35,798 nucleotides of DNA from Paludibacteraceae bacterium (GTDB lineage: Bacteria; Bacteroidota; Bacteroidia; Bacteroidales; Paludibacteraceae), in the NCBI GenBank assembly GCA_024399955.1, contig JAKSNH010000015.1:1-35798 (forward strand). The letters are read 5' to 3'. The notes below the pieces were generated by a model. It had not been told where the DNA came from and ran no database searches. It saw only the letters and a program-made list of their open reading frames with translations. Position numbers and translations under genes: made by a program. Position 1 is the stretch's first letter, and the number at the start of each line of letters is the position of its first letter. This document shows, one piece after another, positions 7,431 to 17,300 of this stretch.

Positions 7431-8203
7431 CCGTTGTGGATGTTGTGAGTGCATTAACCGACAGTGATTATCCAACTGCCCGCAAGTATTGGAACAAGTT
7501 AAAACAACGTCTTCAAGAGGAAGGTTTTGAGTCGGTGACAAATTGTCACCAACTGAAATTAGCCTCTCCATTAGATGGCAAAAAGTACTTAACCGACGTT
7601 GCTGATGTGGAGCAAGTTTTGCGTATCATCCAATCTGTTCCCAGCAAGAAAGCTGAGCCGCTCAAGCAGTGGTTAGCTCAATTAGGGCAGCAGCGGTTGA
7701 ACCAGTTGCAAGACCCTGAACTTAGTATAGAGCAAGCCATTAAAGACTATCGTCGATTAGGTTATTCGGAAGAATGGATTAATCAACGCATCAAGACGAT
7801 TGAGATTCGGAAGGGGCTGACGGATGAATGGAAGCGAGGAGGAATGCAGGAAGATAGAGATTATGCCACATTGACGGATATTATCTCTAAGGCATGGAGT
7901 GGAATGACTACCAAGCAATACAAGCAACACAAGGGATTGCGCAAGGAGAACCTTCGCGACAACATGACCGACGTGGAGTTGATGTTGAATGGCTTAGCAG
8001 AAGCAGCGGCCACGGCATTGAGCAAACGTGAGAACCCCAAAGGTTTTGTGGAGAATGCCAGTGTAGCACATCGGGGAGGAACGGTCGCACATGTGGCACG
8101 AGAACGTTTGGAACAAGAGTTAGGCGAGAGCGTTATCTCCGACCAACGTGCAGTGAATTTTACACAGCCTGCGGACGAGCTTCCATTTGAAGAAGATAAG
8201 TAG
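7328..8203 (+). CDS. Bro-N domain protein (BRO/phage antirepressor-like, DinD-like C-terminus), copy B, 291 aa
   Basis: This is a paralogue of the gene at 3206. Residues 1-34 differ from it at only one position (Ala5 for Thr5), and the region after residue 98 is practically the same. The core, residues 35-98 (SVVDVVSALTDSDYPTARKY, KLASPLDGKKYLTDVADVEQVL), is clearly different and four residues longer. This core matches the more usual bacterial Bro-N form with a YWNKLKQRL helix and the VTNCH segment. The DNA-binding specificity of the two proteins therefore probably differs, while partner contacts through the C-terminus would be shared; that is inference. Start, promoter, terminator and the position before a secreted-protein gene are all as in copy A. 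Confidence 0.9.
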   Translation: MKPIATTTENESLQLFQGAQIRYVWDEEKETYFFSVVDVVSALTDSDYPTARKYWNKLKQRLQEEGFESVTNCHQLKLASPLDGKKYLTDVADVEQVLRIIQSVPSKKAEPLKQWLAQLGQQRLNQLQDPELSIEQAIKDYRRLGYSEEWINQRIKTIEIRKGLTDEWKRGGMQEDRDYATLTDIISKAWSGMTTKQYKQHKGLRKENLRDNMTDVELMLNGLAEAAATALSKRENPKGFVENASVAHRGGTVAHVARERLEQELGESVISDQRAVNFTQPADELPFEEDK

Positions 8204-8385
8204 TTGCAGTTTATAAATCACCTTTCATAAGCGACAAACGATGTTTGCCGCTTTTTTGTGCTAATCATTATTTCAAAGATCACTATATCATATTGCGCAA
8301 GCGCAGGGATATGCATTGTATCGACAGATATTGAAAATATATAAACTAAAATAATAACTAAAAAACAAACTATTATGAAAAACAA
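7622..8385 (+). repeat. Long direct repeat, right segment, copy B
   Basis: This is the partner of 3488-4251 at an offset of 4134 bp. It ends after ATGAAAAACAA, within codon 4 of the 3124-aa secreted-protein gene, where the two loci diverge completely. Confidence 0.92.
8229..8257 (+). terminator. Rho-independent terminator after Bro-N copy B
   Basis: It is identical to the terminator at 4095-4123: a stem with a 3-nt GAT loop followed by a T-run, between the regulator and the giant secreted-protein gene. Confidence 0.82.
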
Positions 8386-11300
8386 AATTCGTTTTTTGGC
8401 AATGATGCTGATAGGCGTCTTGCTAAGTGTTAACCAAGTGTGGGGTGCAGATACCTTTACGAAGGTAACTTCTGAACCCGATGATTGGAGTGGAGAGTAT
8501 CTGCTTATTTATGAAGTTAACGCTACGTCTGGTCTTGCATGGACAGGTGTCGATGCTGGACAATGTCACGTAGATGCAACCATTTCGAGTGGCTCCATTG
8601 AGGGAGTTCCTTCTGGGGCAGTTACACTTACCATCGCAAAGATGACAGGAGGATATTCCATTAAAGTAAATGGAGGAACTAATAATGGTAAGTATATTGG
8701 AAAATCAACGAATGCTAATGGAATGGACATTTCGGCCTCCGCTGTTGTTAACACGTTAGAATGGGACGGAGATGAAGATGTTGTTATTACTGCCGCAGGT
8801 GGTTGTACCATGCGATACAATAATACTTCAGGTTCAACTAATGAACGTTTCCGTTACTACAAATCTGGGCAACAGAAGGTAGAACTATATAAAAAAGCAG
8901 CTAGTATCACTTATACGGACTATTTGACGGACTGTGCGGTGCCATACAATGTGACTGCTAATTTGACTAATGTGACGGCAAGTCCTACTATTCCGGCAAC
9001 CATAGAAGCAGGCGGTACATTCTCAACAACTATTTCGGCTAATTCGGGATATTCGTTGCCAGATGATATTACCGTTATCGGTGGTACTAAGTCTTGGAAT
9101 AAAAATACTGGTGCACTTTCTATTACCAATGTGACAGGCGATGTGTCGATTACAATTACGGCTGTAGCCAATGATGAGTATTATTATCACGGTACTCAAA
9201 ATAGCTGGGGTGCTACTAAAATGACACGAAGTGCAGATGGCCTCTATTGGTATATCTCAGCAACAAAGGGAGGAAGTAACCATGAGTTTAAACTAACCAA
9301 AGGCTCTGGATATACTACAGAATACTCCTATAGTTATAACTCAGCAGGATTCAACTGTTCCAATGTAACGAATATGAATAATTCGGACAAGACTTGGAGC
9401 ACGAGCAACTGCGCTATTTATGAGAACACGAATAACTATTATATTCTGTTTTATCTCCCGAATACGATTATTAATAGCAGTAGTGATCCTAAAATTTGTG
9501 CAAGTACTTCACTGCCAGAGACTGCGATGAGTATGGCTGCCGGAAATAAAGTGTATTTTGACAATTCGGTATTTGGTGTAACTCCTTATTTCCGTCGTGG
9601 TCGTACATGCCACAACTTGGCTACAAATATGAGTCTTGTTCCGGGTACTGCAAATTTGTACACGGTTACGACTACTGCATACGACAACTACGTAGCATAC
9701 GCAATTGCTAATAAGGAAGGTTGGGCAGGAGATAATAGCATCTATAAAGTCAATACAGGAGATGGTCACGCTATCACTAAATCTACTAATTATATTAAGG
9801 AGACCATTGATGGAGACATCACTATTGTGCCAAGCACTACAAGTGGAACAGATCAAGGTTGTACTTATTACAACTACAATAAAACCGCTGGTATGCTGAC
9901 ACATACAGCAACCATTACAACTCCGTCCAATGGTACGATTACGGTAGCATATACCGATGTGGATAACATAAGTAAGAACTTCACTTCCGGCAATCGTGAC
10001 CTTGCACATACGTGTAACTTGACTATTACGGCAACGCCAAATACAGGTTACCAATTGACATCATTGACCGTTAATGGTGAGGCTTTCACTTCCGGAAACG
10101 TTCATAAACTAAGTGCAGATGCTACTATTGCAGCAACTTTCTCTGTAGCACAATACTCTCTATCTGTGGCAAATGTGGCGGATGTGGAGATTACGGCGAC
10201 GGCGGATGGTGGGTCGGCTATTGCGGAAGGTAGCAATGCCAATGTAGATTATAACAAGACCGTGACATTAAACTATAGCAATCTGACGGATGGTAAGGGA
10301 CTGACATGGAAGGTTTATAAGACCGGTGACGAATCAACGACTGTTTCTGTTAGCGGAACTGGTAATGATGCCACATTCACAATGCCGGCATATCCTGTAA
10401 CGGTTGCGGCTACTATAGCTGACTTACCGACATGGACAATTACGTTGAATACAGGAAGTGGAACATTGGCAAGCGGCACAACCGAAATAGTGGTTGTACA
10501 AGGACAATCGACCACTTTACCAAGTTGTGAGATTGATTGTGAAGACAGTTATGGAGAATGGCAATTCGCAGGTTGGAAAACCGGTTCCAATGTAGGTACA
10601 ATAACTACAACTGCACCAGCATTTGTAGAGACGAATTATACTCCAAGTAGCGATATCACGCTGTATGCAGTATATAAGGCGGTAGATGCAAGTGGAGGAA
10701 GCGAAGATGTAGAAAATAAAGTAGGAATGTTGGGTAATGTAATCAGCGGAACATGGTCTGGAACGGGCAATTATTCTGCTATGGGAGGAAAATATTGTAC
10801 TAATACTGCACCTGATGGAGCAACAAAAATTAAGTCTATTTATGTTCTTGAGCGTTCAAATTGGACCTCTGGAGCAAAACTTACTATTACCAATAATACT
10901 AAGTCCACTACAGTAGGTACTATTATTGGTGGTACGGGTACAATTTATCCCAATGTTGCAGTAAGTCCGGGCGATGCTATTCGGTTTACAGGAGAGTCTG
11001 GAAAAACTGTCAATTTTAGCGGTATAACTGTTACATACGTGGTAACTTCCTCCATTACTCACTACTGGTCTATTCCATGTAATGAGAAATATACGATGAC
11101 GTTCCATGGTGTAGGTGGTGATGCAAGTACGATTGATTGGACAGGTAGTTTGGGTTCGGAGGATGATTATATGGAGTTGAATGCAACTACTATTACTGCT
11201 TATCCGACTTGTGCTACGGCTGAGACCGGTTGGACGTTCTTGGGATGGAGAACAACGGATTACAATAGCGGCAAAGAGGTAGATGATGAAAATGCTTCAA

Positions 11301-14300
11301 CCGACGATCCGGGCGTGGCATCCATTTACAAAAACGGCAAGGGTTTTGCGCTGAATAGCGGAACGACAAGTCCTTGTGGAGATGATGTTCGCTGCGTAGA
11401 TATGTACCCTGTATTTACTAAGTTCGTGGAGAACGATAAACCAGAGATTGCTACCTTGGCATCAGGTAGTAAATACTACATGTACTACACCAGCGATGCT
11501 GCCGGTTATCAAGATGACTATTCAAGTTTAGATGGTCAAACAACTCGTATCTATGCTCATACGTTTAGCAGTGCTTCGTTCAATTCAACAACCGCTTGTG
11601 CGTCGGCTCAATTATTTGAGTTCACCAAACGTGCCGATGGAAACTGGGATATTCGTATGAGAAATGCAGCCGATAATGGATATGAAAGTCATTCGTATAT
11701 CTATACTGTGGCAGATAATACCGATTTATACACTCAAGCGGCACAACCGAGTTATGGTTGGGTGATTGAGGCTGTGACTATTGGTGGTAAAACAATGGTT
11801 AAGATGCAGTATGCCGGCAACACCAATCCTAAGCGTTTTATGAAAGTTTATGACGGAGGAGGTAGTAGCGCTTCGGGTACATTTAAGAACTACAGCGAAG
11901 ACTGCGAGGGTTCTACTCAATATCATGCCATCTATTTAGGTAGTTGCTCGAACCGTATCTTCTCATCTAATCCAGGTCATGCTGCAACATGGGAGGTATA
12001 TGGAGACTTTACCGATGATGGAACAGCGAACTTCGTAGGTTATCCAATGACCAATGGCATGTTGGTTGTACCTAACTTAGCAGCCAACACGACCTATCAA
12101 TTCAAGTTGCGCAAGACGACTGATGGTACGAACTACACATGGTTTGGTGATGCAAATGAACACAACACATACACCACTTCCGGTGTAGAATGGACATTGG
12201 ATGGCTCAGCAGGCGGTCACAATGTGAACTTAGTCACCGGTGCTGCCGGTTCGTACACCTTCACCGCTTCGCATATGAGTGCAGAGTATCCGGGTATCAC
12301 CGTTACTTATCCAACGGCATATACGATTACTTATGCTGGTGGTGACGGCGCAAGTGGCTCAATGAGTCCGACTATCAATATCGCTGCCGGTGAGAATGTG
12401 GCATTGCCTACTCCAACCTTCACCAAGGACAATTGGAACTGCATCGGTTGGACGGCTGATGTGAATGTGACGGTTAATAGTGCAACAGTAACTGCCGGAA
12501 GTTTCATTCCTAAGACTGCTACGATTCAGGATATCAATAATAACATTACGCTGACGGCTGTTTGGGAGCAATTGATTATTACTCAAGCTGACGAATTATA
12601 TGAAGTAGTGGTAGGTGGTACATTGCAGTTGACCTTGACGGCTTATTATTCACCTAATATTACTACGGGCGCGCTGTACACGTGGGCGACGAATAATATT
12701 AACTATGCAACGGTTAGCAATACCGGATTAGTTACCGGTCACCAAGCCGTTAATTCCGGAGAATATGTTGTAGTTACTAGTAGTTTTGGAACAGAAAGTA
12801 ATCACTATACCATCGTTGTTAAGTCTGCCGCATGTGAGCAATGGGGATTGCACTATTGGAATACTGAAAGTGGTACATTTGGTGATTTATGCTTCTCCCA
12901 AGTAGGTGAAACCGATGAATGGCGTACCGACCAAGAGCATCTATTTATTTTACCAAGTAATAGTAGTGCAGACAAACTGATACTACTCTATGGCGGTGTT
13001 AATTCTGCGCATGCTGATGAATGGGCATTCCGCTGGGTCCCCACGATTGCTTCTCAAGCAGGTGGTTGTGGAGAAAATGATGGTAATCACTATTCCGGAC
13101 AAGATGCTATCGGTTACTTCCGTATCTTTGCTAACTCTACAGATAAGAACTCATATTTGGGCTTCCAACCTGTTTATTCAGCAGCCTTTGGAAGAGATGG
13201 TGAAGATTGGCAGATTAAGGACTTTGCTAATACCGGTAATGCAGGTTATCATGGTCATGAATATGCAACAGACATCAATGATATGATTGAGGTACCAGAA
13301 GGATATGACACCGATGTTAAGTTGTATGTTGGTACTAAGAATAGTCATGGTACAGTCAATCAAGTTTATGAACGCAGTAATATGCGTTTGATGAGTAATG
13401 TACCTGAATTGAATGGCACAGGGCATGCTCATGAGTTTGGTAGATTGTATATCCACCCGACAGATGCTTGCAATAATGCAAATAACTACGATGTGCACTT
13501 CGTTCGTTACTATCGTTTGCACTATAACTTAGTTGGTGGTGCAGGAACAGGTGACTACACGGATAAGTTTGTATTGCCTGATGCAAGTGCAAGCGATCGT
13601 ACCTTCACGCTGGAAACCGCTCCGACGAAGGATGGATTTACTTTCCGTGGATGGAGTGTATCGATTGGTGGTAGCGAGGCTACAACCAAGCAACCGAGTG
13701 AGAGTGTAATACTGACCGACGATGCAGTAGCAACTGCTATCTGGGCACAGAACTTCACCGTAACGTATGAGATTGGTGGATATAGTTCGTCTTGCAGCGG
13801 TTCAACAACGCATTACTGCGGCGAGGAAAATATCACCGTTTGTGACAACTTAGTTGTTCCAACCGGATTTACGTTCAATGGCTGGACTTCTAATGTGGAG
13901 ATTGGTGGTAAGACATCATTCCAAGGTGGCAATAAGTTCACAATGCCTTGCAGCAATGTAATCTTCACATCTAATGTAACGGCTGATGAATACCATATTA
14001 CCTATAATGGTCTGGAAGGTGCAACACATTCTAACCCTCCTACTTACACGGTTGAGAGAGAGTTTACATTTGCTGATCCGAGTGCACGTACAGGATATTC
14101 GTTTGTAGGTTGGTTTGATGCTGCAACAGATGGCAACCAAGTGACCGGTATCGTATTAGGTAGCACAGGTGATGTGACCGTTTGGGCTTATTGGAATGCT
14201 AAGCAAATTAATGTCACCTTGAAAGCAAACTACACCGATGGTACGGATGGTAGTGTTAATTTCACCTATGGCACAAGCACCAAATCTGCGTATACTGCGG

Positions 14301-17300
14301 TATCTAATAAATTCGGTTATACTTTATTAGGATACTATACCACAGCTGAAGGAGGAAATAAGATATTGAATGCAAATGGTGATATAGACGGCCCTAATAA
14401 ATCCGGATGGATCGATGCCGATGGTAATTGGATTCGAACCACCGCAGATAGCAAACTATATGCTCACTGGTCGGCTATTACGGGTATTGATTATTACGTA
14501 TATCACTATAAGATGAATGCAGATGGTACTTATCCAAGCGAGCCAACTGCTCAAACGAGTGGTAAGGGTAAGACAGATGAAGTTAAGACTAATCTTGAAC
14601 CAAATGTTTACGAAGGATTTGTTACGCCTGAACACCAAGATTTGACTATCGTTTATGGTGGTGAAAACATCTTAAGGTACTACTACGAGCGTAATAAATA
14701 CGAATTGACCTGGAACTTTGGTGGTGGAACTCCTGCCGGAGAATACACTCAAGGTCAAGTTTATCATGGTGCAACCATTACTTATCCGACATCAGTAAGC
14801 AAAGATGGCTATTGCTTCATGGGATGGGATATCACTCCTACCACGATGCCAATGGCAGCCACTACGATTACTGCACAATGGGCAGCATACGAGAACTATC
14901 GTACGTATTGCGGTAATGCAGTAACATTCGTGGCTAATGGTGGTATGGGTGACGATTATGTAGTAACAGTCGATGCTGAAAAGTTGACCAATATCCCGAC
15001 AGTCGAGACTGCTGGTTTCACGAGAGAAGGTTACGGTTTTGCAGGATGGATGGTAAATGGTGATGAGAGTAAGACTGTTTATGCTCCAGGAGCAACGATT
15101 AATCCTATTACGGATGGTATGATTGTGAATGCTGTGTGGATTAGTAATCCTACCATCAACGAGGCTATTCCTGTTATCACTTCGACCAACAATATGGCTA
15201 TTGCTTCTACACCACGCACCTTGACGGTGGCTAACCCTGATGGATTAGAGGCAACGATACGTATTGCGTATAAGAAGGATGGTGTGGCAGTAGAGGCTAC
15301 TAATAGTGAGTTCCGCTTCTGCAACACAAGTGGTACGATTTCGGAAAGCAATATCGTTTCTTCTGCAACATCTATCGCAACTGACTTCACTATCCAATAT
15401 AAGCCAAACGCTTATAACAAGATAGATGATGACTATACCTTGTATATCACCGTAACAAGAAAGGGTAGTTCAGCTATTGTATCCAGTGCAGAGTTCAACC
15501 TGAAGGGTCGTTCATTGCCGGAGAAATTCGTGATTGCTGTTAAGAATAGCAGTGAACAATGGTTGGCATTGCCGGCTAATATGACCGGTGCTTGCACTCC
15601 TGAAGGTATGCCTATCACAGTCACAGGCGAAGGCTTAGAAATGACGGCTGACGCTTCGTTGGCCGCTGCATATAGCCTGACAGGACATAGCTTTGCAAAA
15701 GACTCTGTATTCTTCAAGAGTGCGTATAATAGTAAGGAATTGTGGGCATCGAAATCAAGCAGCGAAATCAATAACGGAGGAACTGCCACTTCTGATAATA
15801 AGTTGAATTATGAGTGGGGGTTGACTCCAACAGATGAGACGTTGATTAGTTATAACATGGCTAATAAGCAGAATGGTAAGCAACTGAAATATTATGATAA
15901 CTCTAAGTTCGGTATGTATGCAAGTGGTGAAGGTACGATTTACTTCATTGCTGTTACTCCGAAGGAAGAAACGACGGCTGTAGTAGATGAATGGTATCAA
16001 AACAAGATCTTGTTCCACTTGCCATTTGCGATGAAGAGCGTATCGATGACCATCAATGGTGTGGCTGTTCCAGATGCAGATATTACCATTGCAGAGCGTA
16101 AGATTAAGACTACCGGTTATGTGCTGTATGAGTTAGGTGGTGACATTGACTTAGTGGCTGCCAGTGGTCAAGTTATGGAATTGATTATTGGTGATGGCAC
16201 AACAGAGTATGCGGCAAATATATCTATTCCACAAATCATTGTTGGTGAAGTGGCTAATTGCAGTGCTCTGCCTGCCAAAGCAGATGTAGTGGTTCGTGAT
16301 GGAGGTCATCTAACGATAGATGTAGAAGGCGCGATGGCTAAGTCGTTCAATAACGTAACTATTTATCCGAACTCGAAGATTAGTGTTCCGGACGGCAAGT
16401 ACTTCAATGTGAAGAGTCTGACCTTCTTCGGCGGTATAGATGAATGGTATGATACAGAAGAAAGTGAGTATGTTGAGACCAACATCTATGCTCCAGAGTT
16501 AAGTCTGAAGGGAACGATGAAGGCAGACACCTTAATATATCGTATGCGCGTGAACGCAGAACATATGATGCCTGTATCCTTCCCATACGATGTAACGATT
16601 AACAAGATTGTTCGTGAAGACAAACTTGATAGTCCAAGTTGGGGTAAGGTAGGTACGGATATCCGTCTGGAGACCTATAATGGAGAACTTCGTGCCGCAG
16701 GTAATCGCAGAGAGTCAGATGAGTCAACATGGACCGAGATTAAGGATGGCACACTGACAGCCGGTATCGGTTATACTGTAGCTGCTCAGAACAGGTTCAA
16801 GAACTATCCATATACGATTCTTGACTTCCCGATGGCTAATCCGTATAAGAGCGTTGCTGCAGAGGAGGCCGTTAAGAATGCAGCCGTACAAGCTCATGAT
16901 GCGGTTAACTGGTATGACAAGGGTTGGAACTTAATGGGTAACCCATATATGGCAGGTATCACCGGAGCCGGAGCTATCAAGGTTAATGAGACAGGGTATG
17001 ACTTCGTTTATATCCCAACGGCAGATGGTGAGGATTACTACCAAGGTCCAATAGCAACGGCTCGTATCTTACCGTTTATGGACTTCTTCGTTCAGGTGAA
17101 TGAGGGTGGTACGATGTACTTTGATTTGACCAAGCGCGTTGATGCTCCTGCACGTATGTTAGCAGACATTGAGCGTACTGCTCAGTTCAGCATTGGTTTG
17201 GCAGGTGCCAACAAGACGGATATTACTTACTTCAAGGTGGCAGATAACTTCACGGAGTCGTATAATATCCCTGGCGACAACGCTAAGATGTTCGGTAGTG

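Noticed and set aside
3206..8203. A prophage, suggested by two antirepressor-like genes
   Set aside because: There are no integrase, capsid, terminase, lysis or attachment-site signals; the neighbours are secreted proteins.
9509..10054. Open frame of 181 codons on the - strand, Cys- and Ser-rich
   Set aside because: It is a shadow of the giant secreted-protein gene, a consequence of its Thr/Gly-rich coding sequence.
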